Shown here: positions 35,400 to 43,842 of the stretch, piece by piece | Numbering within the stretch: position 1 is the first letter of the stretch | Layout: every line of letters starts with the position of its first letter | NCBI GenBank assembly: GCA_022446965.1 | Contig: JAKVBV010000002.1 | Location: 58,390-122,389 of the forward strand | Origin: Phycisphaerales bacterium | GTDB lineage: Bacteria; Planctomycetota; Phycisphaerae; Phycisphaerales; SM1A02 | Direction of reading: 5' to 3' | Length of the DNA: 64,000 nt | Program-made: the position numbers and the translations under genes | Notes under the pieces: model-generated | What the model saw: only the letters and a program-made list of their open reading frames with translations | Database searches by the model: none | Told to the model about the DNA's origin: nothing

Positions 35400-36349
35400 T
35401 GGCCAGTGCTTCCGTCACCAACGCCAACTCCTCCAATGACGGCTCAGGCTTCGGCCTTGGCTGGGCCATCGTGATCGGCATCTTCGTGGTGTTCTCGATT
35501 GGCGCATGGTTCGCGCTCGATGCGGGCAAGGTGTACACGCTCACCGAAACAGTGACGTATTCCCAGGTTGATGATGCTTGGGTGTCCGGTGCCGTTGATG
35601 GTGCCGCACAACAGGTGTCGTGGGAAACCTCGACCGCGGTCAATGCGGATACACCTGGCGCAGCCTTGTCGGCTAGTCGCACCATTGGTGTGTGGCTCGC
35701 CGCCATTCTCACGCTGTGCATCATGTCCTTCCTCGCAGGCGACAACCCCTTCTACAAGGCGGCTGAAGCCATCGTGGTGGGGGCCTCTGCTGCCTACTGG
35801 ATGGTGTTGTCCTTCTGGACAGGCATCGTCGACAAGCTGCTGGTGAATCTGATTCCAGATATCACTCGAGCGTGGGCGGTGCCGGGCTTGCCTGAATCTG
35901 CGTCGTTCGATGTGATCTATCTGATCCCGCTGGTGCTCTCAGGCATGCTGATCTGGCGACTGTCACCCAAGGGTGGTTGGATTGCACGGTGGCCGCTGGC
36001 CTTCGTGATCGGTGCCACGGCCGGCTTCCGTCTGCTGTCGCACCTAGAGTCGGATTTCCTCCTGCAGATCAAGAGCACGATCACGCCGCTGTACGTGACT
36101 GGTGCCGATGGCTTCCAGTTCTGGCCTAGCGTCGGTGCCCTGGTGATCCTTCTGGGGGTGCTGTGCTGCCTGGTGTACTTCTTCTTCTCCATGGAGCACA
36201 AGGGCGCCGTGGGCAAGACGGCTCGCATGGGTATCTACGTGTTGATGGTCACCTTCGGTGCGGCCTTCGGCCTCACCGTGATGGGTCGAATCACACTGCT
36301 GACGGAGCGATTCGACTTCCTCTTCAGAGAGTGGCTCAACTTGCTCTGA
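35399..36349 (+). CDS. Polytopic membrane protein, last gene of the GlmL/DUF6754 operon
   Basis: A 316-residue protein starting at ATG 35399; GGAGG lies 5 nt upstream, which makes the overlapping GTG at 35396 less likely. About seven helices (roughly 15-36, 95-114, 121-145, 170-190, 198-216, 250-274 and 286-308), with an extracytoplasmic domain after helix 1 (LTETVTYSQVDDAWVSGAVD). It is followed by a hairpin that probably ends the operon. No family recognised. Confidence 0.7.
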   Translation: MASASVTNANSSNDGSGFGLGWAIVIGIFVVFSIGAWFALDAGKVYTLTETVTYSQVDDAWVSGAVDGAAQQVSWETSTAVNADTPGAALSASRTIGVWLAAILTLCIMSFLAGDNPFYKAAEAIVVGASAAYWMVLSFWTGIVDKLLVNLIPDITRAWAVPGLPESASFDVIYLIPLVLSGMLIWRLSPKGGWIARWPLAFVIGATAGFRLLSHLESDFLLQIKSTITPLYVTGADGFQFWPSVGALVILLGVLCCLVYFFFSMEHKGAVGKTARMGIYVLMVTFGAAFGLTVMGRITLLTERFDFLFREWLNLL

Positions 36350-36374
36350 CGAGCAGCAGAATTCTGCCTAAAAA

Positions 36375-36412
36375 CGGCCCTCCCAGCCCCCAATCAAGGG
36401 TTGGGAGGGCCG
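36375..36412. terminator. Hairpin after the GlmL/DUF6754 operon
   Basis: An 11-bp stem (CGGCCCTCCCA and its complement) with a 16-nt loop. On the plus strand only GTTCATT follows; on the minus strand a TTTT run follows, though no minus-strand gene ends here. It still plausibly separates the operon from rpmF. Confidence 0.5.
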
Positions 36413-36500
36413 GTTCATTGACACTGTGCAGTGTCGAGCATACGATTGCCGCCTTCCACAAGGCCCCATGAGACGGGGCCCGAGCAGGAGCTCCCGAGCC

Positions 36501-36686
36501 ATGGCCGTACCAGCCTTCAGAACCTCCCCCTCCCGCAAGCGGAAGCGGCGGTCGCATCACGCGCTGCGTCGGTCGAATCTCTCGACCTGCCCCGCGTGCG
36601 GTGCCACCCGGCATCCGCATCGTGCTTGCCGTGAGTGCGGCTTTGTCCGCCCCGGCCTGAGCATCAAGTCGCCCGGCCTGAGCTGA
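36501..36686 (+). CDS. rpmF: 50S ribosomal protein L32
   Basis: A 61-residue L32 starting MAVPAFRTSPSRKRKRRSHH at ATG 36501. A zinc ribbon CPAC...CREC is intact (residues about 30-47). The rpmF-plsX-fab order is the classical arrangement linking ribosome and membrane-lipid synthesis. TACGAT at about 36440 is a candidate -10, giving a leader of roughly 55 nt, and GGAG precedes the start. Confidence 0.95.
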   Translation: MAVPAFRTSPSRKRKRRSHHALRRSNLSTCPACGATRHPHRACRECGFVRPGLSIKSPGLS

Positions 36687-36693
36687 GTCTCCC

Positions 36694-37719
36694 ATGCGAA
36701 TCGGTGTCGATCTCATGGGGGGCGATCTCGCGCCCGACCCCATCGTTGAAGGTGCGCTTGCATCGCTGAAGACATTCAGCGATGACGATCGTCTCGTGCT
36801 GTTCGGTCCGCAAGACGTGCTGGACGGCGCGATGGCCAACGTTGGTGATGCCGGCGACCTCGTCGAGTGTGTGCCCAGCACTGGTGACGAAGTCACGATG
36901 GAAGATTCGCCCGTCGAAGCGGTTCGCGCCAAGACCGGCAGCGCCCTGGTGCAGATGGCCAAGATGGCCGGCCCCAAGGTTGGCGATCAACGCATCGACA
37001 TGGCGATCTCCGCAGGCAACACCGGTTGCTTCGTCGCAGCCGCACAGATGTTCATGCGGCGTCTGCCTGGTGTGGCACGTCCGGGCATCGCCGCCCTCGT
37101 GCCGACATTCGCTGGCCCCGTGACGTTCATTGACGTGGGTGCCAACGTGGATCCCAAGGCACATCACCTGTATCAGTACGGCGTGATGGGCAGCGTGTAC
37201 ACACGCAAGGTGCTCGGTATCGAGAAGCCTCGCGTTGGTCTGCTCAACGTCGGCGGCGAAGAACAGAAGGGCACCGAGACCACCAAGCGCGTCCGCGATC
37301 TGCTTCGCGAAGACGAGCATGTTGAGTTCATCGGATTCGTCGAAGGCCGCGCCATCTTTGATGGTGCCTGCGACGTGGTCGTCAGCGACGGTGTCACCGG
37401 AAACGTGATGATCAAGTTGGCCGAAGGCCTCGCCTCGGGCATCTTCAAACGCATCCAATCCAAGGTCACGGGTCTTGACCCAGAAGTGGCCCAGAAGTTC
37501 GGCAAGGTCGTCAAGGACATCTACGCCGACTACGACTACCACGCCTACGGCGGCGCGCCGCTGCTGGGTGTCAATGGTGGTGTGTTGATCTGCCACGGTT
37601 CGTCCAAGGCGATCACGATCGAGAACGCCGTCGCGGCCGCACGCCGCTTTGTCGATCTTGGCGTGAACGAGCGGATCAAGGAACTGGTCGAATATCACGA
37701 CGAGGCGAGTGTGGGATGA
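36694..37719 (+). CDS. plsX: Phosphate acyltransferase PlsX
   Basis: A 341-residue enzyme converting acyl-ACP to acyl-phosphate for phospholipid synthesis. It begins MRIGVDLMGGDLAPDPIVEG and contains the typical AISAGNTGCFVAAAQMFMRR, VGLLNVGGEEQKGTE and VVVSDGVTGNVMIKLAEGLA. It lies 7 nt after rpmF and its stop overlaps fabH by ATGA. Confidence 0.97.
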   Translation: MRIGVDLMGGDLAPDPIVEGALASLKTFSDDDRLVLFGPQDVLDGAMANVGDAGDLVECVPSTGDEVTMEDSPVEAVRAKTGSALVQMAKMAGPKVGDQRIDMAISAGNTGCFVAAAQMFMRRLPGVARPGIAALVPTFAGPVTFIDVGANVDPKAHHLYQYGVMGSVYTRKVLGIEKPRVGLLNVGGEEQKGTETTKRVRDLLREDEHVEFIGFVEGRAIFDGACDVVVSDGVTGNVMIKLAEGLASGIFKRIQSKVTGLDPEVAQKFGKVVKDIYADYDYHAYGGAPLLGVNGGVLICHGSSKAITIENAVAAARRFVDLGVNERIKELVEYHDEASVG

Positions 37720-38711
37720 GTGGTATCGGCGTCCGCATCGCCGGGACCGGTTCAGCCGTGCCTGAGCAGCGGCTGACCAATCATGATCTGGCGTCGATGG
37801 TGGACACCAACGACGAGTGGATCGTGCAGCGCACTGGCATTCACGAGCGTCGCATCATCAATCAGGAGGCCGGGGAGTCGCAGCTCACGCTGGCGACCTC
37901 GGCGCTCGAGCGAGCTCTGGCCGACGCTTCGATGCAAGGCTCAGATCTCGATCTCATCATCAACGCGACCGTGTCGTCGGACATGACCTGCCCGAGCACG
38001 GCGCATCGGATCGCCAACGAACTGGGTGCCGCTCCGGTGGCGGCCTTCGACATGCAGGCGGCCTGCTGTGGCTTCGTCTATGCCATGAACCTTGCCGATT
38101 CGCTGATCCGAAGCGGCCGGCACAAGGCCGTGGGCGTGATCGGCTGCGACGCGATGAGCACGCTGGTCGACTACGAAGACCGAAGCATGTCGATTCTCTT
38201 CGGCGACGCCGGTGGGGCGGCGGTGCTCACGGCCGACGACAATCCCACGCTCGGCTGCATCCATCAGGTCATCGAAGGCGACGGCAACGGTTGGGAATCG
38301 CTGTACATCCCCCGCAAGCAACGCGACGTCGTCCCTGGCGCCGTGGGTGAGCACATCAAGCTCGGCTGCCTGCGAATGGATGGTCGCAGCGTGTACAAGT
38401 TCGCTGTCAACAAGTTCATCAACGTCATTCAAGATGCGTTCGAGTCCACCGGCTTGACCGTGGACGACGTGTCGCAGGTGATCTGCCACCAGTCGAACAT
38501 CCGGATGATCAACTCGGCCAAGGAGAAGCTTGGTCTGCCCGACGACAAGGTCTACATCAACATCGACAAGTACGGCAATTCATCGGCCGGGTCGGTGGGG
38601 CTGTGCTTCGATCAACTTCGCAAGGAGGGTCGCATCAACACAGGCGACACCATCATCATGGTGGCCTTTGGCGGTGGCATGACGTGGTCCAGCGGCGTGT
38701 GGCAACTCTGA
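37716..38711 (+). CDS. fabH: Beta-ketoacyl-ACP synthase III
   Basis: A 331-residue condensing enzyme that starts fatty-acid synthesis from acetyl-CoA and malonyl-ACP. The triad is Cys117 (MQAACCGFVYAMNLADS), His258 (VICHQSNIRMI) and Asn288 (KYGNSSAGSVGL). NDEWIVQRTGIHERRI near the N-terminus is characteristic. The residue after the nucleophile is a second Cys rather than the common Ser. The start overlaps plsX. Confidence 0.97.
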   Translation: MSGIGVRIAGTGSAVPEQRLTNHDLASMVDTNDEWIVQRTGIHERRIINQEAGESQLTLATSALERALADASMQGSDLDLIINATVSSDMTCPSTAHRIANELGAAPVAAFDMQAACCGFVYAMNLADSLIRSGRHKAVGVIGCDAMSTLVDYEDRSMSILFGDAGGAAVLTADDNPTLGCIHQVIEGDGNGWESLYIPRKQRDVVPGAVGEHIKLGCLRMDGRSVYKFAVNKFINVIQDAFESTGLTVDDVSQVICHQSNIRMINSAKEKLGLPDDKVYINIDKYGNSSAGSVGLCFDQLRKEGRINTGDTIIMVAFGGGMTWSSGVWQL

Positions 38712-38727
38712 TCTCGAAAGACATCGC

Positions 38728-39675
38728 ATGACAGATCTCGCTCCCAACATCATCTGCCCTGGACAGGGCGCTCAGGCCATCGGCATGGGCCGCGCATGGG
38801 CGCAGTCCAGTACGCATGGCAAGGCCGTGTTCGATCAGGCCGATGCGATCCTCGGCGACCGCTTCGGTGCGCCCTTGTCGGACATCTGCACCAACGGTCC
38901 GGCCGACGTGATCAACCGAACCGACGTCAGCCAGCCAGCCATCTACGTGTGTTCGGTCGCCAGTTGGCACGGGCTCACAGGTGACGACACGCCCTCGATC
39001 GATACCACGGCGGGCCTCTCCCTCGGTGAGTACACGGCGCTGCATCTGGCGGGCGTGTTCAGTTTTGAAGACGGCCTGCATCTGGTCACCGAACGTGGCC
39101 GGGCGATGCAGGCCGCGGCCGAAGCTGCCGATGGCGGCATGCTGGCCGTTATGGGATTGGATGCGGACGAGGCACAGACACTGTGCGACGACACGCTGGA
39201 ATCGATCGGTGGCGGGGTTCTGGTGCCCGCCAATCTGAATGCGCCAGGGCAGATCGTGCTCAGCGGCGACACGGCGGCCTGTGAAGCCGCCCACGCACTG
39301 TGCGGCGAACGCGGTCAGCGGGCCACGCCCCTGACGGTGGCCGGTGCGTTCCACAGTGCGCACATGCAGCCCGCAGCCGATGCCTTGGCGGCCGTCCTGA
39401 CCGATGTGCCCATGCAGTCGCCCTCGTGCACCGTCTGGAGCAACGTGACGGCACAACCACACGACGCGGATGTGGATTCCATCCGAACGAGGCTGGTCGA
39501 ACAACTCACCAGCCCTGTACGCTGGGCACAGCAGTGCGCCGCCATGGTCGATGCAGGCCATGTGGCCTACACGGAATTGGCACCAGGCAAGGTGCTGCGG
39601 GGGCTGATGCGGCGGATCAACCGAGACGCCAAGGTGACGAGTCATGATGAACCAGATCCAACACATGCGGCGTAA
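38728..39675 (+). CDS. fabD: Malonyl-CoA:ACP transacylase
   Basis: A 315-residue acyltransferase loading malonate onto ACP. GQGAQAIGMGRAWA is at the N-terminus, the nucleophile is Ser98 in TAGLSLGEYTALHLAG, and the catalytic His is in VAGAFHSAHMQPA. The C-terminus overlaps the following lipoprotein gene by 32 nt. Confidence 0.96.
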   Translation: MTDLAPNIICPGQGAQAIGMGRAWAQSSTHGKAVFDQADAILGDRFGAPLSDICTNGPADVINRTDVSQPAIYVCSVASWHGLTGDDTPSIDTTAGLSLGEYTALHLAGVFSFEDGLHLVTERGRAMQAAAEAADGGMLAVMGLDADEAQTLCDDTLESIGGGVLVPANLNAPGQIVLSGDTAACEAAHALCGERGQRATPLTVAGAFHSAHMQPAADALAAVLTDVPMQSPSCTVWSNVTAQPHDADVDSIRTRLVEQLTSPVRWAQQCAAMVDAGHVAYTELAPGKVLRGLMRRINRDAKVTSHDEPDPTHAA

Positions 39676-40486
39676 GTCAACGGCAACATCCTTGATGGCG
39701 ACGGCCCTGGGCGGAGCATTCCTGCTCGGTGGCTGCAGCGATCCCGAACCACCTCCGCCGCCACCCAAGCCCAAGCCGGTGGCCGATACTCGGCCCAAGG
39801 CCAAGTCGCCTGAAGAACTCAAGCAGCAACTCGGTATCGATGCCCGCATCCACATGGATGAGCTCACGGCCCCCAACGAAGAGTCGATCCGTGCCGCGGG
39901 CCTGCTGCTGGCCAACGCGATGCTCAAGCTCGACGGGTCGCTCGCTGCACAACTCTCGGGAACCGACGAAGCCATGGCCGCCATGCTGGCGAACCCCGGC
40001 TTCATCGAAGCGGTGTCTCAAGTGGACCGCATTGATCTGGAGTTCGGTCGCGTGCTCGGTGATGACGCGATGCTCGTGATCTGGGAGTTTTCTGAGCACC
40101 TCGAAGCACAGATGTGGTCCGTGGCCGGGCCGGTCAGTGCTGGTGAGGCGCCGTCGTTCTGGCCGGGGTATGTCAGCGACGTACTGCCCAACAGCAGCGT
40201 CGATGTCACTGCCGAATCGGCCTGGTCGTGGACCGACGGCGCTCAGGTGGCCTTCATCGCCACGCCAGGCATGCCGGACATGATCAGTCAGCTCGGCGAG
40301 GAGCCATTCCAGGATTGGACAGCCATGGTCGAAGCGTGGGAAGAGACGGCCAAGATGGTCGATCAGGACGTGGCCATCATCGATGCCTACGCCGACGAGG
40401 CCGGCGACGAAGATGAACGTCCCTCCGGTTCGGGATTCGGCCGCCCGTCGGGTGGCTCCATCGGTGGTGGCGTCAGGCCGCGCTGA
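39644..40486 (+). CDS. Lipoprotein of unknown function inside the fab cluster
   Basis: About 280 residues (ATG 39644; ATG 39647 and 39665 possible). The lipobox is GAFLLGGCSD, giving a lipidated Cys, followed by a Pro/Lys-rich linker (DPEPPPPPPKPKPVADTRPK). The helical body has no recognised domain (RAAGLLLANAMLKLDGSLAA), and the tail is Gly/Ser/Arg-rich. Its 32-nt overlap with fabD and the short gap to fabG mean it is cotranscribed with fatty-acid enzymes. An envelope sensor or lipid-linked role is possible, but nothing in the sequence proves it. Confidence 0.75.
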   Translation: MMNQIQHMRRKSTATSLMATALGGAFLLGGCSDPEPPPPPPKPKPVADTRPKAKSPEELKQQLGIDARIHMDELTAPNEESIRAAGLLLANAMLKLDGSLAAQLSGTDEAMAAMLANPGFIEAVSQVDRIDLEFGRVLGDDAMLVIWEFSEHLEAQMWSVAGPVSAGEAPSFWPGYVSDVLPNSSVDVTAESAWSWTDGAQVAFIATPGMPDMISQLGEEPFQDWTAMVEAWEETAKMVDQDVAIIDAYADEAGDEDERPSGSGFGRPSGGSIGGGVRPR

Positions 40487-40504
40487 GCGCTGGGAGACAC
40501 GGTC

Positions 40505-41260
40505 ATTTCTGCAGATGCTAAATCAGTTGATCGCCGCGTCGCGATCGTGACGGGTGCCAGTCGTGGCATCGGTGTGGCCATCGCCGAGCGATTGGCCGCC
40601 GATGGTCGTCATGTCGTCCTTGTCGCACGAAGCGAAGACGGGCTGCGATCAGTCGCCGAGACGATCACCCAGGCTGGAGGGTCGTGCGACGTACGGCCCT
40701 GCGATCTGGGCGACGACGCCGCGGTGGACGCGCTGATTGAAGGCGTTGCCACGGATCATGGCCGTCTGGACATCCTCGTCAATAACGCCGGGATCACGCG
40801 TGACGGTCTGCTGTTGCGCATGTCCGATGACGACTATGACATCGTCATGCACCTGAATCTCCGCAGCGTCTTTCGCATGTGTCGGGCCGCAGCTCGTCCG
40901 ATGATGCGCAGCCGATTCGGCCGCATCGTGAACATCAGTTCCGTGGTGGGCCTGTGGGGCAACGCTGGGCAGGCCAACTACGCCGCCGCGAAGGCCGGTC
41001 TCGTGGGTCTGACCAAGTCGGTCGGCAAGGAACTCGGCGGCAAGGGTGTGACAGCCAATGTTGTCGCGCCCGGGTTCGTCGAGACCGACATGACCGCTGA
41101 ATTGCCCGCGGACATGCTGGCTGAAGCCGTCAAGCGACTGCCTGTGCGTCGAGCGGGCACGCCGGCGGAGATCGCCCATGCCGTGGCCAGTTTGACTGCC
41201 GACGAGGCCTCGTACATCACCGGGCAGGTGCTGTGCGTGGACGGGGGCTGGATGGGCTGA
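40505..41260 (+). CDS. fabG: 3-oxoacyl-ACP reductase FabG, probable ATT start codon
   Basis: An NADPH-dependent SDR that reduces ketoacyl-ACP. The first ATG/GTG/TTG in frame is GTG 40547, which would cut off the first beta strand (VDRRVAIVTGASRGIG). The frame opens after the previous gene's TGA at 40484-40486. GGGAG at 40492-40496 is 8 nt from ATT 40505, so I place the start there; CTG 40490 is a less likely choice. From ATT the protein has 251 residues. Catalytic residues are in NISSVVGLWGN and the YAAAKAG motif; the C-terminal VLCVDGGWMG is typical. Confidence 0.9.
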   Translation: MSADAKSVDRRVAIVTGASRGIGVAIAERLAADGRHVVLVARSEDGLRSVAETITQAGGSCDVRPCDLGDDAAVDALIEGVATDHGRLDILVNNAGITRDGLLLRMSDDDYDIVMHLNLRSVFRMCRAAARPMMRSRFGRIVNISSVVGLWGNAGQANYAAAKAGLVGLTKSVGKELGGKGVTANVVAPGFVETDMTAELPADMLAEAVKRLPVRRAGTPAEIAHAVASLTADEASYITGQVLCVDGGWMG

Positions 41261-41295
41261 AACCTCCCCATTTGCCGCCCTGCAGGGCGGTCGAG

Positions 41296-41301
41296 TAGAA
41301 T
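41296..41301 (+). promoter_or_regulatory. -10 element of acpP
   Basis: TAGAAT lies in the fabG-acpP gap, with a leader of about 50 nt carrying a good ribosome-binding site. Confidence 0.45.
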
Positions 41302-41355
41302 TCCCAAACACAACTGCGAGGCGAATTTGAGCCTCGCTCGTTCAGGAGAAGAACC

Positions 41356-41604
41356 GTGACCGAACAAGAGGTTGAGAGCAAGGTCATCGAAATCGTCGCC
41401 GAGCAAATGGGCGTCGACAAGAGCACCATCACCCGTGAAACCAGCTTTGCGAATGATCTCAACGCTGACAGCCTCGACACCGTCGAGCTCGTCATGGAGT
41501 TTGAGGACGAATTCGATACGTCCATCCCGGACGATCAGTCCGCAAACATTCAGACGGTTGGTGCCGCCATCGAGTACATCCTTGAAGCGGCCAAGTCGGT
41601 CTGA
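41356..41604 (+). CDS. acpP: Acyl carrier protein
   Basis: An 82-residue ACP starting at GTG 41356, with GGAGAAG just upstream. The phosphopantetheine site is Ser39 in ADSLDTVELVMEFEDEF. TAGAAT at 41296-41301 is a likely own -10, giving ACP a separate promoter within the cluster. Confidence 0.98.
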   Translation: MTEQEVESKVIEIVAEQMGVDKSTITRETSFANDLNADSLDTVELVMEFEDEFDTSIPDDQSANIQTVGAAIEYILEAAKSV

Positions 41605-41633
41605 TCAGGCTGGAACGTTGAACCACAGTCAGG

Positions 41634-41670
41634 CCGCCGCTGGCCGATCCCGCAGGACGGCACGCGGCGG
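41634..41670 (+). terminator. Hairpin between acpP and fabF
   Basis: A 7-bp GC-only stem (CCGCCGC/GCGGCGG) with a 23-nt loop and no T-run. It may act as an attenuator, letting acpP be made in excess of fabF. Confidence 0.3.
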
Positions 41671-41714
41671 TTCTGAATTCCTGATGCCCTCAAGGGCAGT
41701 GCAGTTGCGTGAGC

Positions 41715-42962
41715 ATGGCTGAACACAGACGAGTCGTAGTCACCGGAATGGGCGCCGTCACCGACGTGGGCTTGGATGTCGCGTCGTTCTGGTCATCGCT
41801 GACCTCCGGCACGTCGGGGATCAGTGCCATTTCGTCCTTTGAAACGGACGACCAGTGGCCGACCAAGATCGCCGGTGCCATCGAGGGCTTTGATCCCACG
41901 ATCGCCATGGACGCTCGTGATGCCAAGAAGATCGACCGCGTGTCGCATCTTGGTGTCGTCGCGGCGGCGGAGGCGGCCGAGCACAGTGGCTTTGATTTCT
42001 CCAGCGGCGATCCTTATCGCCGCGGTGTGGCCATTGGTTCGGGCATCGGTGGCGTGATGACGATCGAGGAGCAGATGTTCAAGCTGGCCGAAAAGGGCCC
42101 GCGACGTCTGTCGCCCTTCGTCGTGCCGCGATTGATGGTCAATGCCACGTGTGGGCACGTCAGCGTGAAGTACAACTGCCGCGGTTGGAATATGGCACCG
42201 GCCACGGCCTGTGCCACCGGCGGTCACGCCATCGCCGATGCGGTCACACAGATCCAGCGAGGCACCGTGGATGTGGTCTTCGCCGGCGGTGCTGAGGCGG
42301 CCGTCTCCAAGTTCTGCATCGCCGCGTTCAGCGTGATGAAGGCATTGTCCACCCGCAACGACGATCCGCAGAAGGCCAGCCGCCCATTCGATCGTGATCG
42401 CGACGGCTTCGTGCTTGCAGAAGGTGCTGCGGTCCTGGTGCTCGAAGAACTCGAGCATGCCAAGGCTCGCGGGGCTGAGATCTACGCGGAGGTGCTGGGA
42501 TACGGCATCACTGGCGATGCGTATCACATCGCTGCACCTGATCCCAATGGTGCCGGCGCCGAAGCCGCGATGCGTGCAGCACTGGCCGACGCCCAACTGT
42601 CGCCCGAGGCCGTGGGGTACATCAATGCCCACGGCACTTCCACGCCACTGGGTGATGTCGCCGAAGTGTCGGCGGCCAAGAGCCTGTTTGGCGACCACGC
42701 CAAGGCGTTGGCGATCTCATCCACCAAGTCGATGACCGGGCACGCGCTGGGTGCAGCCGGTGGTATCGAGTCGGTGGCGGTGGTTAAGGCGTTGCACGAA
42801 GGCGTGCTCCCGCCGACGATCAATCTCGAGAATCCCGATGAGGGCATGGACCTCGACTTCGTGCCCAACGAAGCACGGGATCAACAGGTTGATGTCGCCA
42901 TCAATAACACGTTCGGCTTCGGCGGCGCGAACGTGAGCCTCGTCTTCAAGCGATTCGCCTGA
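41715..42962 (+). CDS. fabF: Beta-ketoacyl-ACP synthase II
   Basis: A 415-residue elongating condensing enzyme (ATG 41715; GTG 41709 is in frame too). RRVVVTGMGAVTDVGLDV opens the fold. The nucleophile is Cys166 in MAPATACATGGHAIADAV; the two histidines are in INAHGTSTPLGD and KSMTGHALGAAGG. GFGGANVSLVFKRF closes it. It is the last gene of the fab cluster and convergent with the PagL-like gene. Confidence 0.97.
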   Translation: MAEHRRVVVTGMGAVTDVGLDVASFWSSLTSGTSGISAISSFETDDQWPTKIAGAIEGFDPTIAMDARDAKKIDRVSHLGVVAAAEAAEHSGFDFSSGDPYRRGVAIGSGIGGVMTIEEQMFKLAEKGPRRLSPFVVPRLMVNATCGHVSVKYNCRGWNMAPATACATGGHAIADAVTQIQRGTVDVVFAGGAEAAVSKFCIAAFSVMKALSTRNDDPQKASRPFDRDRDGFVLAEGAAVLVLEELEHAKARGAEIYAEVLGYGITGDAYHIAAPDPNGAGAEAAMRAALADAQLSPEAVGYINAHGTSTPLGDVAEVSAAKSLFGDHAKALAISSTKSMTGHALGAAGGIESVAVVKALHEGVLPPTINLENPDEGMDLDFVPNEARDQQVDVAINNTFGFGGANVSLVFKRFA

Positions 42963-42977
42963 TTCAGCGGCTGGTTC

Positions 42978-43670
42978 TTACCAGGGCATGCTCAAGGCGG
43001 CATACACCACGACGCTGTCGCGGCCGGGGTTGTCGCGATAGAGCGATGCGTTGCTGATGTGATGCCACTTCACACCGACCACGGCCCGAGTGTCCTGCTC
43101 GCCCACGTCGAATGTGACTCCCAGACCTGCTTGCGGCGTGAAGTTGAATGACGATCCGCCGCTGGGCACGGCGCTGGTCGTGGCCAGCATGCCGCAGCCG
43201 AAATCGGTGAAGACCGACCACGTCTGGGCAGTGTGAAAGTGCCATTGAAAGAGCACATCCAAGCTCACGCCCCAGGCGTCGTCCCCGTCCTGCCAGAAGC
43301 CCCAGGCATTGAGCTCCGGGGCGAACGCGAAATCGTCCACCATGAAGTACACCAGGCCCGCACCCAGGCTGGCTTCCTGATCGCGCTGGTCACGAAACTC
43401 CAGCCCGTACTGGCCCTTGATCGTGAGCCGACGACTGCCCTCGGTGCCAAACGCCGGTGGCGATTGGGTCTCGCCGTTGGCGAGATCGCCCTCGCCCTGA
43501 AAGCAGCTGCGCAGTGCGAGATCCGACAATGCCGTCCAAGCGGGATCGACCTGATCCGTTGCTACCGGTGTGCTGTCGTGGATGTGGGCGAGATCGAGCA
43601 TCAGCCCGTCGGACAGGGTTGGTTGCAAGCAGAAGGTCGCCGCCGCTGCGGTGGCCAATGATGTACTCAT
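42978..43670 (-). CDS. PagL-like outer-membrane lipid A deacylase family protein
   Basis: About 230 residues from ATG 43670; an AAGGGG site lies upstream. The N-terminus is signal-like and the C-terminal half is an outer-membrane barrel ending ...ALSMPW. The acyloxyacyl hydrolase/PagL signature is WHHISNASLYRDNPG near the end, with the His-x-Ser pair. Fourteen residues after that His, where PagL has a catalytic Glu as I recall, there is Asp (GRDS). The family removes acyl chains from lipid A. Its presence implies LPS; the Asp could change activity. Confidence 0.75.
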   Translation of the reverse strand: MSTSLATAAAATFCLQPTLSDGLMLDLAHIHDSTPVATDQVDPAWTALSDLALRSCFQGEGDLANGETQSPPAFGTEGSRRLTIKGQYGLEFRDQRDQEASLGAGLVYFMVDDFAFAPELNAWGFWQDGDDAWGVSLDVLFQWHFHTAQTWSVFTDFGCGMLATTSAVPSGGSSFNFTPQAGLGVTFDVGEQDTRAVVGVKWHHISNASLYRDNPGRDSVVVYAALSMPW

Positions 43671-43762
43671 CTCAGGGGTCCCCTTGTGATTCGACACTGT
43701 ATCGCCAAGACCCGCCCAGCAGCATGCGCCAGCGGCCATGATTCGCTATCATTCCCCGCCTA

Positions 43763-43836
43763 GACCCCATCGTCTAGTCAGGTCAGGACGCCAGGTTTTC
43801 ATCCTGGAAACAGGGGTTCGAATCCCCTTGGGGTCG
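43763..43836 (+). tRNA. tRNA-Glu (anticodon TTC)
   Basis: A 74-nt cloverleaf: acceptor GACCCCA/TGGGGTC, anticodon stem CCAGG/CCTGG with loop TTTTCAT (anticodon TTC), T stem GGGG with TTCGAAT loop, discriminator G. CCA is not encoded. TATCAT at 43746-43751 is a likely -10. The next coding gene begins only 6 nt after the tRNA, so they may share a transcript. Confidence 0.97.
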
Positions 43837-43842
43837 TTCTTG

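Noticed and set aside
36375..36412. Treating this hairpin as a strong plus-strand terminator
   Set aside because: The stem is good but the plus side lacks a T-run; kept only at moderate confidence.
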